From contig JBBQRS010000005.1 of the NCBI GenBank assembly GCA_038214535.1, positions 20,744 to 84,743 of the forward strand: DNA of 64,000 nt. The letters run 5' to 3'. How positions within the stretch are numbered: the stretch's first letter is position 1; each line of letters starts with the position of its first letter. Source of the DNA: JBBQRS01 sp038214535. Lineage in GTDB: Bacteria > Chloroflexota > Anaerolineae > CG2-30-64-16. Below, piece by piece: positions 8,075 through 16,084 of this stretch. The notes under the pieces were generated by a model. The model had not been told where the DNA came from, did no database searches, and was given only the letters and a program-made list of their open reading frames with translations. The translations under genes were made by a program, and so were the position numbers.

Positions 8075-8713
8075 ATGGGGTTGTTTATCACGTTCGAAGG
8101 CCCCGAAGGCAGCGGTAAGACGACGCAAATCCGTCTGCTGGCAGAGTGGTTGCGGCATAGCGGCTGTGACGTTCTGACGACGAGAGAACCGGGCGGGACG
8201 CGCATCGGGGATGCGATTCGCGCCCTGCTGCTCGATCCTGATCACGATGAGATGAGCCCGGCGGCGGAGATTTTACTTTTCTCCGCCTCACGGGCCCAAC
8301 TTGTATCTGAGGTCATTCGACCGCAGCTTGAGCGGGACGGCGTTGTCGTGTGCGACCGCTTCGCGGATTCGACGCTGGCGTATCAGGGCCATGGGCGGGG
8401 GCTCGATCTGGACGCGTTGCGTGAAATCACCCTCTTCGCGACCGGAGGCCTGACGCCGGACCTGACGGTGTGCTTGGATCTGCCTGCGGCGGAGGGGTTG
8501 GCTCGCAAGCGGGGTGCGGATGCCGCCGAGTGGAACCGCATGGAGCGAGAGCAACTGGCGTTCCACGAGCGGGTGCGCGCGGGCTATCATGCACTGGCCG
8601 CTGAAGCACCAGCGCGTTGGGTGATCATTGACGCGATGCAGCCCGTGGCCGCGATTCAAGAACAGATTCGCGCTGAAGTGACGGCCAAACAACTCAAAGG
8701 GGAGAAACGATGA
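8075..8713 (+). CDS. tmk: Thymidylate kinase
   Basis: A 212-residue dTMP kinase making dTDP for DNA synthesis. The P-loop is GPEGSGKTT at residues 9-17, the base/phosphate motif is REPGGTRIG and the DRX motif is CDRFADSTLAYQG. Length is normal. The c-di-AMP receptor gene starts inside its last codons (ATGA overlap at 8710), an arrangement also seen in Firmicutes, where tmk and darA/pstA are neighbours. Confidence 0.96.
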   Translation: MGLFITFEGPEGSGKTTQIRLLAEWLRHSGCDVLTTREPGGTRIGDAIRALLLDPDHDEMSPAAEILLFSASRAQLVSEVIRPQLERDGVVVCDRFADSTLAYQGHGRGLDLDALREITLFATGGLTPDLTVCLDLPAAEGLARKRGADAAEWNRMEREQLAFHERVRAGYHALAAEAPARWVIIDAMQPVAAIQEQIRAEVTAKQLKGEKR

Positions 8714-9036
8714 AACTGATCATGGCGATTGTGAGCAGTGACGACTCGCGCGAGGTGTTGGACCGCCTGACCAAAGCGGGGTTGCGCGCAACGGTCATCA
8801 GCACGACCGGGGGCTTTCTGCGCGAGGGCAACACGACGCTGTTGCTGGGTGCGGAAGAACGCAAGATCGCGCAGGCCGTCGAGGTGATCCGCCAGACGTG
8901 CAAGCGCCGGACGCAATGGGTGTCGCCGCTGCCGACGCTGGAAGGGCCGGGGCTGGAGATGTCGGAGCCAATCGAGGTGAGCGCGGGGGGCGCGGTGGTG
9001 TTTGTGCTGGGCGTGGAGCAATTTATCCAGATTTGA
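8710..9036 (+). CDS. darA: Cyclic-di-AMP receptor protein (DarA/PstA family)
   Basis: A 108-residue PII-like protein with the signatures of the DUF970 family (MKLIMAIVSSDDS; TTGGFLREGNTTLLLG). Members bind cyclic-di-AMP as trimers. The downstream targets are unknown. A four-base overlap with tmk indicates translational coupling. Its presence predicts that the organism has a DacA-type diadenylate cyclase elsewhere. Confidence 0.9.
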   Translation: MKLIMAIVSSDDSREVLDRLTKAGLRATVISTTGGFLREGNTTLLLGAEERKIAQAVEVIRQTCKRRTQWVSPLPTLEGPGLEMSEPIEVSAGGAVVFVLGVEQFIQI

Positions 9037-9039
9037 AGT

Positions 9040-9429
9040 TTACATGATGCCAAAGTCGTCGGCGCTGCTGCCGGAGCCGGGCATGGCGCGGTCAATGCTT
9101 TCGGGGTCTTCGCCCGCTTCGAGCCGGCCGATCACTTCTTCAATTTCCGGATCCAGCGTTTCGCCGGATTCATCCGCCATTTGACGCATCAGCCGCGCCA
9201 GCGATTGTGGATCGTCCGCATCAGGTCCACCCAGGGCCGCCGGATCGGTCAGCGCATCGGGCCGGCTTCCTGCCGAGCGGAGCACGGTCACCCGTGAGAT
9301 CAGCCGGGTCAGGTTCGATCCGCCGCAGCGAGGGCAGACGGCCTGGCGGCTTTCGGCGTCGGCGAAGGAGCGCCAGAGCAGGCTGACGCGACGCTGACAG
9401 TCGGGACAGGTATATTCGTAGATCGGCAT
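9040..9429 (-). CDS. FmdB-type zinc-ribbon protein
   Basis: A 129-residue protein with an N-terminal FmdB zinc ribbon (MPIYEYTCPDC at the start, CPRCGG at about 37-42) and an acidic C-terminal half. FmdB-like proteins are named after a formamidase-cluster regulator, but no function is established. It converges on darA with only three bases between the stops. Confidence 0.85.
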   Translation of the reverse strand: MPIYEYTCPDCQRRVSLLWRSFADAESRQAVCPRCGGSNLTRLISRVTVLRSAGSRPDALTDPAALGGPDADDPQSLARLMRQMADESGETLDPEIEEVIGRLEAGEDPESIDRAMPGSGSSADDFGIM

Positions 9430-9451
9430 TTTGGATCACCCATGAGTTCCC

Positions 9452-9603
9452 GCGGAGTGCGCATCTGAGGATGCGTTCCGGCATGGACAGGATTTACAGG
9501 ATGCACAGGATGCACACGGGTTTTCATCCTGTGCATCCTGTAAATCCTGTCGGTCAAAGGCACATCTGACGCCATCTCATGGCGTGCGCAGTCCGCGGGA
9601 CAA
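9452..9603. repeat. Composite palindromic repeat between fmdB-like gene and gmk
   Basis: The core, 9486-9551, has two perfect 27-nt arms (9486-9512 and 9525-9551) built from CAGGAT-type units around a 12-nt loop. It is flanked by GCGCATCTGAGGATGCG at 9459-9475 and by a related CATCTGA and CAGTCCGCGGGAC segment ending near 9602. Copies or parts occur at 22289, 25797, 29926, 36954 and 58908. Confidence 0.85.
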
Positions 9604-9608
9604 ATAAA

Positions 9609-9636
9609 TTGCACTTCATTGTGATGATCGTATTCT
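9609..9636 (+). promoter_or_regulatory. Candidate promoter of gmk
   Basis: TTGCAC at 9609-9614 and TATTCT at 9631-9636 with a 16-bp spacer lie 34 bp before the gmk start. Confidence 0.45.
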
Positions 9637-9669
9637 AGCGCAGCCGCAGCGCCTATACAAGGATAAAGC

Positions 9670-10329
9670 ATGAACGACGTGGGGCAGCAGATCGAAACCG
9701 CGGAGCAAGCGGCCTGGTATCGCGGCTTGACCGACCCGCGCCCGTTACTGGTGGTCATTTCCGGCCCTTCGGGGGTGGGCAAGGACGCGACGATTCAACG
9801 CATGAAGGATCGCGGCCATCCGTGCTGCTTCGTGGTCACGGTGACGTCGCGTGCGCCGCGCCAGGGTGAGGTGAACGGCCGGGATTATCACTTCGTCACC
9901 GAAGCAGAATTTCAGCGGATGATAGACTGCGATGAACTGTTGGAATACGCCCTGGTCTACGGCCAGTACAAGGGCATCCCGAAAGCGGGAGTGCGCGCGG
10001 CGCTGGACAGCGGCGACGACGTGGTGTTGCGGGTGGATGTGCAAGGCGCCGAGACGGTGCAACGCATCGCCCCGCAGGCAGTCACCATTTTCCTGACGGC
10101 CGCCTCGGAAGATGAGTTGGTGGAGCGGCTCAGGCGGCGGCGCACTGAGGACGATGCGCAATTACGGCAGCGCATCGAGATGGCGCGTGAAGAACTGGAA
10201 CGGGCGGCGGCTTTCAAGTACAGCGTCGTCAACCGCGAATGCAACCTGGATGAAACGGTGGACGCCATCCTTGCGATCATGCACGCGGAAAGAAACCGGG
10301 TTGACTGGCAGCCGGTGGTGATCGAATGA
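9670..10329 (+). CDS. gmk: Guanylate kinase with unusual P-loop
   Basis: A 219-residue GMP kinase with a 23-residue N-terminal extension. The GMP-binding region is present (TSRAPRQGEVNGRDYHF) and the lid follows (RRRTEDDAQLRQR). The P-loop reads GPSGVGKDA, with Asp in place of the usual Ser/Thr after the lysine, the position that contacts Mg-nucleotide. All other family landmarks are intact, so the gene is probably functional. It overlaps the rhomboid gene by four bases. Confidence 0.92.
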   Translation: MNDVGQQIETAEQAAWYRGLTDPRPLLVVISGPSGVGKDATIQRMKDRGHPCCFVVTVTSRAPRQGEVNGRDYHFVTEAEFQRMIDCDELLEYALVYGQYKGIPKAGVRAALDSGDDVVLRVDVQGAETVQRIAPQAVTIFLTAASEDELVERLRRRRTEDDAQLRQRIEMAREELERAAAFKYSVVNRECNLDETVDAILAIMHAERNRVDWQPVVIE

Positions 10330-11093
10330 ATGATTCTATGAACGCACCACAGCCGGTCGCATCCGCGCCCCGGATGGTCCCGATGGCCTTACCGCTACAC
10401 AAGCCGGTGGTGACGTATATTTTGCTGGCAGCGATCGGCGTGGCCTTCGTGCTTCAGACGATCCGGGGCGGCTCGACCAACATGCAGACCCTCTACATCA
10501 TGGGCGCGCAGGTCAACAGCCAGGTAGCGCAGGGCGAATATTGGCGGCTGTTGACGGCGATGTTCCTGCACATCGGGCTGATGCACCTTGCCTTCAACGC
10601 TTTCGCGCTCTACAGCCTGGGGCTGGATATGGAGCGTTCTTTCGGCTCGCTACGCTTCGCCCTGGTCTATTTCCTCTCCGGGTTGATCGGCGGCGTGATC
10701 TACTTCATCACCGGGCCGCCCAATGTCCTCTCTGCCGGCGCATCGGGGGCGATCTTCGGCCTCGTCGGCGCAGAGCTGGCCTACATCATGAGCAACCGCG
10801 CGTTGTTCGGCACGGGGGGCCGCCAGCGGCTCACCAATCTCGTGTTCCTGCTGGGCATCAACCTGGTGCTCGGCTTCACCGTCCCTGGCATCAACAACAT
10901 TGTGCATATCGGCGGGTTCCTGGCCGGTTTTGGCCTGGGGTTTGCGCTGACGCCGCGCTATGGCGTGGCATGGGACCAGACGACCATCCCGCCGATACCC
11001 AGAGTAGAGGACCATTCCTCACTTACCCTGGCGGCAGGCGGTGTGGTCACAGCCACGCTGTTGCTGGCTGCCGGGCTGCTGTTCGGCGGCTGA
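10326..11093 (+). CDS. Rhomboid family intramembrane serine protease
   Basis: A 255-residue protein with about six membrane segments. The catalytic serine lies in GASGAIFG (about residue 140) and the partner histidine in HIGGFLAG (about residue 193). The motif HIGLMHLAFNAFALYSLG supplies the conserved His/Asn of TM2. Rhomboids cleave membrane-anchored substrates; the substrate is unknown. Translation is probably coupled to gmk through the ATGA overlap; a second ATG at 10344 is also possible. Confidence 0.93.
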   Translation: MNDSMNAPQPVASAPRMVPMALPLHKPVVTYILLAAIGVAFVLQTIRGGSTNMQTLYIMGAQVNSQVAQGEYWRLLTAMFLHIGLMHLAFNAFALYSLGLDMERSFGSLRFALVYFLSGLIGGVIYFITGPPNVLSAGASGAIFGLVGAELAYIMSNRALFGTGGRQRLTNLVFLLGINLVLGFTVPGINNIVHIGGFLAGFGLGFALTPRYGVAWDQTTIPPIPRVEDHSSLTLAAGGVVTATLLLAAGLLFGG

Positions 11094-11109
11094 TCCGAGA
11101 ATTCTGTTC

Positions 11110-11190
11110 TGTAATGTCGGGCCTCGTGCCCGCCGCGACGCCCACGAGGGGCTACACTACAACGCCCCGCAGGGGCTATACTACCAACGA
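11110..11190. repeat. GGGGCTA-type repeat upstream of the molybdo-hydroxylase operon
   Basis: The segment holds GTGCCCGCCGCGACGCCCAC followed by GGGGCTACACTAC and a second GGGGCTATACTAC. The same words recur near 48530 and 60050 and, as a palindrome, at 20198-20244. Confidence 0.6.
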
Positions 11191-11199
11191 GGTGACCAG

Positions 11200-12075
11200 G
11201 TGCAGGATTTCGACTACATCCGGGCTCGTAATATCGAGGAGGCGGTCGGCTTGCTGGCGCAGGACGGCGCGCGCATCCTCAGCGGCGGCACCGACCTGAT
11301 CGTGCAACTGCGCGAGGGGCGGCGCGACGCGTGCGTTGTCGTGGACATCAAGAGCCTCCCCGAAGTGAATGTTTTAGATTATGACCTAGAGACTGGGTTA
11401 ACGCTGGGCGCGGCCGTGCCGTGTGGGCGCATCAGCAGCGACCCGACCGTGCGCGCGGTCTATCCGGGGCTGGTGGACGCGGCTTCGCTGATCGGCGGGG
11501 TGCAGATTCAGGGGCGCGCGACGCTGGGCGGCAACCTGTGCAACGCGTCGCCGGCGGCCGATTCTGCGCCGGCGCTGATCGTTCACGGGGCGACGTGCGT
11601 GATTGCCGGCCCGGATGGGCGCAGGGAAGTTCCGGCGGAAGATTTTTGCATCGGGCCGGGGCGCAACACTCTAGGACGCGGCGAGATATTGCTGTCGTTT
11701 CGCATTCCGGCCCCGCCGGCGCATTTCGGCGCGTACTATCTCCGCTTTATTCCCCGCAACGAAATGGATATTGCAGTGGTGGGCGCGGGGACGTCCGTCG
11801 TGCTGGATGAGACGCTCGAACACTTCGTGTGCGCGCGGGTGGCGCTGGGCGCGGTCGCGCCGACGCCACTGTACGTGCGAGAGGCGGGCGAGTACCTGGC
11901 GGGGAAATCCGTCACGCCGGAAGAAATCGAAGCCGCAGCGCGCATTGCCCGTGAGGCGGCGCGCCCGATCACCGATATGCGCGGCACGACGGCGCAGCGC
12001 AAACACCTGTCGGGGGTGTTGGCCCGGCGAGCCTTGACGGAAGCCGTGGCGCGCGCCAGAACGGGAGGAAAATAG
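11200..12075 (+). CDS. Molybdenum hydroxylase FAD-binding subunit (XDH/CoxM type)
   Basis: A 291-residue medium subunit that passes electrons between the 2Fe-2S subunit and FAD. FAD motifs are SGGTDLI and RATLGGNLCNASPAADSAPA. The frame is open upstream, but the GTG at 11200 (VQDFDYIRARN) gives the normal start of the family, and the upstream part is repeat sequence. It is followed after three bases by the 2Fe-2S gene. Together with the next two genes it makes a complete three-subunit xanthine dehydrogenase/CO dehydrogenase-type enzyme of unknown substrate. Confidence 0.9.
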   Translation: MQDFDYIRARNIEEAVGLLAQDGARILSGGTDLIVQLREGRRDACVVVDIKSLPEVNVLDYDLETGLTLGAAVPCGRISSDPTVRAVYPGLVDAASLIGGVQIQGRATLGGNLCNASPAADSAPALIVHGATCVIAGPDGRREVPAEDFCIGPGRNTLGRGEILLSFRIPAPPAHFGAYYLRFIPRNEMDIAVVGAGTSVVLDETLEHFVCARVALGAVAPTPLYVREAGEYLAGKSVTPEEIEAAARIAREAARPITDMRGTTAQRKHLSGVLARRALTEAVARARTGGK

Positions 12076-12078
12076 TCC

Positions 12079-12594
12079 ATGAGCAGCAAAGTATTGGTGC
12101 GGTCGCACATCAACGGCGAGAATATTGACTTTCTGGTTGAGCCGCGGCAGAGCCTGCTCGAAGCATTGCGCGATGTGCTGGGGCTGACGGGAAGCAAAGA
12201 GGGTTGTAACAACGGCAACTGTGGGGCATGCAACGTCATCCTGAACGGCGTGCTGGTCAACTCATGCCTGGTGCTGGCGGTTGAGGCCGACGGCGGCAAG
12301 GTCATCACCATCGAGGGGATCGCCGGGCCGGACGGGTTGCATCCATTGCAACAGGCGTTCCTACAAGAGGCGGCGCTGCAATGCGGCATCTGCACGCCGG
12401 GCTTCATCGTCTCCGCGAAGGCGCTGCTCGACCGGAACCCCAACCCCACGGAAGACGCCGTGCGCCACTGGTTGGCGGGCAACCTCTGCCGGTGTACAGG
12501 GTATGACAAGATCGTGCGGGCCGTCCTTTTGGCGGCCGCGGTGATGCGCGACGAGGCCAGCCTCGATGCGTCGGACGATTTGCAGGCGGTGTAA
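12079..12594 (+). CDS. Molybdenum hydroxylase 2Fe-2S subunit
   Basis: A 171-residue small subunit with both cluster motifs: the plant-ferredoxin type CNNGNCGACNVILNG and the alpha-helical type QCGICTPGF with CRCTGYDKIV. It transfers electrons from Moco to FAD. The length is normal and it sits in the middle of the operon, four bases before the large subunit. Confidence 0.94.
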   Translation: MSSKVLVRSHINGENIDFLVEPRQSLLEALRDVLGLTGSKEGCNNGNCGACNVILNGVLVNSCLVLAVEADGGKVITIEGIAGPDGLHPLQQAFLQEAALQCGICTPGFIVSAKALLDRNPNPTEDAVRHWLAGNLCRCTGYDKIVRAVLLAAAVMRDEASLDASDDLQAV

Positions 12595-12598
12595 TGAA

Positions 12599-14890
12599 AT
12601 GAACGCAAAAGACAAGCTCAAAACGGGCGCGGCGGATGGGCCGGCGACCCGCGAATATACGGTGATCGGCACGCGCCCGGTGCGCCCCGATGGGGTGGAC
12701 AAGGTAACGGGGCGGGCGCTTTACGGCGCGGACGTACACCCCACCGGTTTGTTGTACGGTGCGGTGCTGCGCAGCCCGCACGCGCACGCCCGGATCGTTT
12801 CGATAGATACGCGTGAGGCCGAGGCGCTGCCCGGCGTCAAAGCGGTGATCACCGCGGCGGATATGCCTGAGGCGGCGGACGAGGTGTCCGATCACGGCGA
12901 GACTTCCGTCAATATCCGTTATCAGAGCTGGAACATCCTGGCGCGCGGCAAGGTATTGTATCACGGTCACGCGATGGCGGCGGTGGCGGCGACGAGCCTG
13001 CACATCGCGCAGGAGGCGCTCAAGCTCATCCGTGTTGAGTATGAGGTGTTACCGCCGGTGCTGGACGTGCGTGCGGCGATGGCCGCGGACGCGACGATCA
13101 TCCTGGAGAACCTGCGGACGGATGAACTTGGGCATAAAGGGGATCGCCCCACGAACATCGCCAGCCACATGCGGCACGAACGCGGCGATCTGGATGCCGG
13201 TTTCGCGCAGGCCGACGTGATCGTCGAGCGCGAGTTCACGACCTCGATGGTGCATCAGGGCTACATCGAGCCGCAGAACGCGACCGCGCTCTATAACCCG
13301 GATGGGCAGGTGACGATCTGGACCAGCACGCAGGGGGCGTTTGGCGTGCGGTCGCAGATCGAGGAGTTGCTGCACATCCCGGTCTCGCGCATCCGCGTGA
13401 TCCCGATGGAGATTGGCGGCGGGTTCGGCGGCAAGAACGACGTGTACCTGGAGCCGCTGGCAACCCTGCTCAGCAAGAAGAGCGGGTATCGCCCGGTGAA
13501 GCTCACGATGAGCCGGGCGGACGTATTGCAGGCGACCGGCCCCACGTCGGGATCATACATACGCGTCAAGATGGGCGCGGACAAGACCGGCCGCCTGACC
13601 GCCGCGGAGGCCTATCTGGCCTATGAGGCGGGCGCGTTTCCTGGCTCGCCGGTGGAATCGGGCGCAAACGGCATCTTCAACGCGTACCGGCTGGATAACC
13701 TGCGCGTGGACGGCTATGACGTGCTGGTCAACAAGCCGAAGACGGCCGCGTACCGCGCGCCGGGCGGATCGAACGCGTCCTTTGCCAGCGAGTCTGTCGT
13801 GGATGAATTGTGCCGGAAGCTGGAGATGGATCCCATCGAGTTTCGGTTGCGCAATGCGGTGAAAGAGGGCGACCGCAAGGTGGATGGGCCGAGGTACCCG
13901 CGCATCGGGTTGATCGAGACGCTCGAAGCTGCGCGCGCGCATCCGCACTATCACGCGCCGCTGGAAGGCCCGCACCGCGGACGCGGCGTCGCCTGCGCCT
14001 ACTGGGGCAACTACGGGGGCCGGTCCAGCGCGTCGGGCAGCATCAACCGCGACGGCACAGTGAGCCTGGTGGAAGGCTCGGTGGACATCGGCGGGTCGCG
14101 CGCCGCGATGGCGATGCAGCTTGCCGAGGTGCTGGAAGTGCCGGTCACCGATGTCAAGCCGCTGGTGGGGGATACCGATTCGGTGGCCTATACCGAAGGC
14201 ACCTATGGCAGCCGGACGACCTTTGCCACCGGATGGGCCGTGTATGAGCTGGGCCTGAAGCTGAAGCAGCGATTGTGCGAGCGAGCCGCGGAGTTGTGGG
14301 AGATTGATCCCGAAGAGGTGAGCTACGCGGCGGGGGTGTTCACCGCGGGGGCGCACCGGATGACGCTTAAGGCGTTGGCGAGGGAGATTGACGATGGGCG
14401 GCCGTTGATGGCGTCGGCGACGGTGCTGCCGGAAACGGAAGGTCCGGCGTTCGCTGTGCATATTGTGGATGTGGACGTGGACCCCGAGACCGGAAAGGTG
14501 CAGCTTTTGCGCTATACGGCCGTACAGGATGTGGGCACGGCGATCCATCCCTCTTATGTCGAAGGGCAAATTCAGGGCGGCGCGGCGCAGGGCATCGGCT
14601 GGGCGCTGAATGAGGAATACGTCTACGACGCCGAAGGGCACATGCTGAACGCGAGTTTTCTGGACTATCGGATGCCGACGGCGCTGGACTTGCCGATGAT
14701 TGATGCGGTAATTGTGGAAGTGCCGAACCCGGGCCATCCGTATGGCGTGCGCGGGGTGGGCGAAGTGCCGATTGTGCCGCCGCCGGGCGCACTGGCGAAC
14801 GCGATTTACCGGGCGCTGGGCGTGCGGATGACGGTGCTGCCGATGTCGCCGGGGCACGTGCTGGAGGCGTTGTGGGCCATTGAGGATTAA
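12599..14890 (+). CDS. Molybdenum hydroxylase molybdopterin-binding subunit
   Basis: A 763-residue catalytic subunit of the xanthine dehydrogenase family. IGGGFGGKNDVYLEP and AYRAPGGSNASF are the Moco-contacting motifs, and the catalytic Glu is in RGVGEVPIVPPPGA near the C-terminus. The CoxL signature with the copper-binding Cys (AYRCSFR) is not present, so aerobic CO dehydrogenase is unlikely; a purine, aldehyde or aromatic-CoA substrate remains possible. The ATG at 12599 fits the end of the 2Fe-2S gene; an upstream in-frame GTG would overlap it. Confidence 0.92.
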   Translation: MNAKDKLKTGAADGPATREYTVIGTRPVRPDGVDKVTGRALYGADVHPTGLLYGAVLRSPHAHARIVSIDTREAEALPGVKAVITAADMPEAADEVSDHGETSVNIRYQSWNILARGKVLYHGHAMAAVAATSLHIAQEALKLIRVEYEVLPPVLDVRAAMAADATIILENLRTDELGHKGDRPTNIASHMRHERGDLDAGFAQADVIVEREFTTSMVHQGYIEPQNATALYNPDGQVTIWTSTQGAFGVRSQIEELLHIPVSRIRVIPMEIGGGFGGKNDVYLEPLATLLSKKSGYRPVKLTMSRADVLQATGPTSGSYIRVKMGADKTGRLTAAEAYLAYEAGAFPGSPVESGANGIFNAYRLDNLRVDGYDVLVNKPKTAAYRAPGGSNASFASESVVDELCRKLEMDPIEFRLRNAVKEGDRKVDGPRYPRIGLIETLEAARAHPHYHAPLEGPHRGRGVACAYWGNYGGRSSASGSINRDGTVSLVEGSVDIGGSRAAMAMQLAEVLEVPVTDVKPLVGDTDSVAYTEGTYGSRTTFATGWAVYELGLKLKQRLCERAAELWEIDPEEVSYAAGVFTAGAHRMTLKALAREIDDGRPLMASATVLPETEGPAFAVHIVDVDVDPETGKVQLLRYTAVQDVGTAIHPSYVEGQIQGGAAQGIGWALNEEYVYDAEGHMLNASFLDYRMPTALDLPMIDAVIVEVPNPGHPYGVRGVGEVPIVPPPGALANAIYRALGVRMTVLPMSPGHVLEALWAIED

Positions 14891-14893
14891 CGC

Positions 14894-15172
14894 GTGGCCG
14901 TGGTGTGGATACCCGCGCTGTATCGTGACCTGACCGGGGGCGAGGCAACGACGACCGTGCCCGGCGATACGGTGCGGGAAGTGATCGAGAATCTGGAGGC
15001 GCGGTATCCGGGCGTCAGGGCGCGACTGTATCATGAGGATGGGGCGCGGCTGAGGCCGGGGGTGGCCGTCGTCGTGGATGGGGTTGTGATTCGCGGGCGG
15101 TCGCGCGTCTTGCGCGAGCCGCTGACGGAGACGAGCGAGCTTCATTTTTTGCCCGCGATCAGCGGCGGGTAA
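14894..15172 (+). CDS. MoaD/ThiS-like sulfur carrier protein
   Basis: A 92-residue beta-grasp protein ending in the double glycine (AISGG) that is thiocarboxylated in MoaD and ThiS. The start is GTG at 14894, three bases after the large-subunit stop, so it belongs to the molybdo-hydroxylase operon and may serve Moco maturation. MoaD and ThiS cannot be separated by length alone; context favours a MoaD-like role. Confidence 0.82.
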   Translation: MAVVWIPALYRDLTGGEATTTVPGDTVREVIENLEARYPGVRARLYHEDGARLRPGVAVVVDGVVIRGRSRVLREPLTETSELHFLPAISGG

Positions 15173-15199
15173 TTCGTAGGAAGCAGTACAAGACAGGAT

Positions 15200-16081
15200 G
15201 TGATTGAAATGTGCGCCATGTCTGCAAGCCAATCAGTGCGACCGTCGGCCATCGCCGGGACGTGGTATCCGGGGACGGCGGCGGGATTGCGCGCCAATCT
15301 TGACGCGCTTCTCGCTGAGGTGGAGCCGGTGGATCTGCCCGGTGAACTGCTGGCATTCGTTGTTCCTCACGCGGGGTATGCGTATTCCGGCGGGGTGGCG
15401 GCGCACGCCTATGCGCAGTTACGGGGCGATGTGGCGCCGGAATTCGACCGCGTGGTGCTGCTGGGGCCGTTGCATCGGCTGATCCGCGGCAGCCCGATCG
15501 GAGCGTATATGACGCCGGCTGAGGGCGCGTTTAGCACGCCGCTGGGCGAAGTCCCGGTGGACCAGGATTTTATCGCGGCGCTGGGCGAGCGCGTGCCGCT
15601 GACGCCGGTGCGGCACGATGAGGAGCATTCGCTGGAAATTCAACTGCCCTTTCTGCAAGCCACCCTGGGCCAATTCTCGCTGGTTCCGATCATGCTGGGT
15701 TTCTCCATCACCGAGCGGGGCGCGGACGCGTATGTCGCGGCGCTGGCCGGCGCGCTGGCGGTGTTGAGCGACGACCGGACGCTGCTGATTGCCAGCACCG
15801 ACCTAAGTCATCTGGACAACTACGCCGACGTGGTCGCCACAGATCGCGGGCTGGTGGAACGGGTGGATGCGTTCGACGTGGATGGGTTGGCCGAGGCGCT
15901 GCGCAAAGGGCGCGTGAACGCCTGCGGCGACGCCGGGCTGGTCACGGTGTTGCGTGCGGCGCAAACGCGGGGCGCAACCGGGGCGCAGGTCCTCAAGTAT
16001 GCGGCTTCCGGCGACGTGACCGGCGATAAGCGACCGGGCGTCTATACCGTCGGCTATCTGGCCGCCGCGGTCTACCGTTAG
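15200..16081 (+). CDS. MEMO1-family protein (AmmeMemoRadiSam system protein B type)
   Basis: A protein of up to 293 residues with the MEMO signatures GTWYPGTAAGL, VPHAGYAYSG, LLGPLH and STDLSHL. It shares the fold of extradiol dioxygenases. MEMO proteins occur with an AMMECR1 protein and a radical-SAM enzyme in the AmmeMemoRadiSam system, but neither partner is beside it here. GTG at 15200 or ATG at 15209/15218 could each be the start. priA begins three bases after the stop. Confidence 0.87.
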   Translation: MIEMCAMSASQSVRPSAIAGTWYPGTAAGLRANLDALLAEVEPVDLPGELLAFVVPHAGYAYSGGVAAHAYAQLRGDVAPEFDRVVLLGPLHRLIRGSPIGAYMTPAEGAFSTPLGEVPVDQDFIAALGERVPLTPVRHDEEHSLEIQLPFLQATLGQFSLVPIMLGFSITERGADAYVAALAGALAVLSDDRTLLIASTDLSHLDNYADVVATDRGLVERVDAFDVDGLAEALRKGRVNACGDAGLVTVLRAAQTRGATGAQVLKYAASGDVTGDKRPGVYTVGYLAAAVYR

Positions 16082-16084
16082 GAC

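Noticed and set aside
13553..15232. Long minus-strand open frame opposite the molybdo-hydroxylase genes
   Set aside because: Shadow frame rich in Arg, His and Pro; the plus-strand genes are certain.
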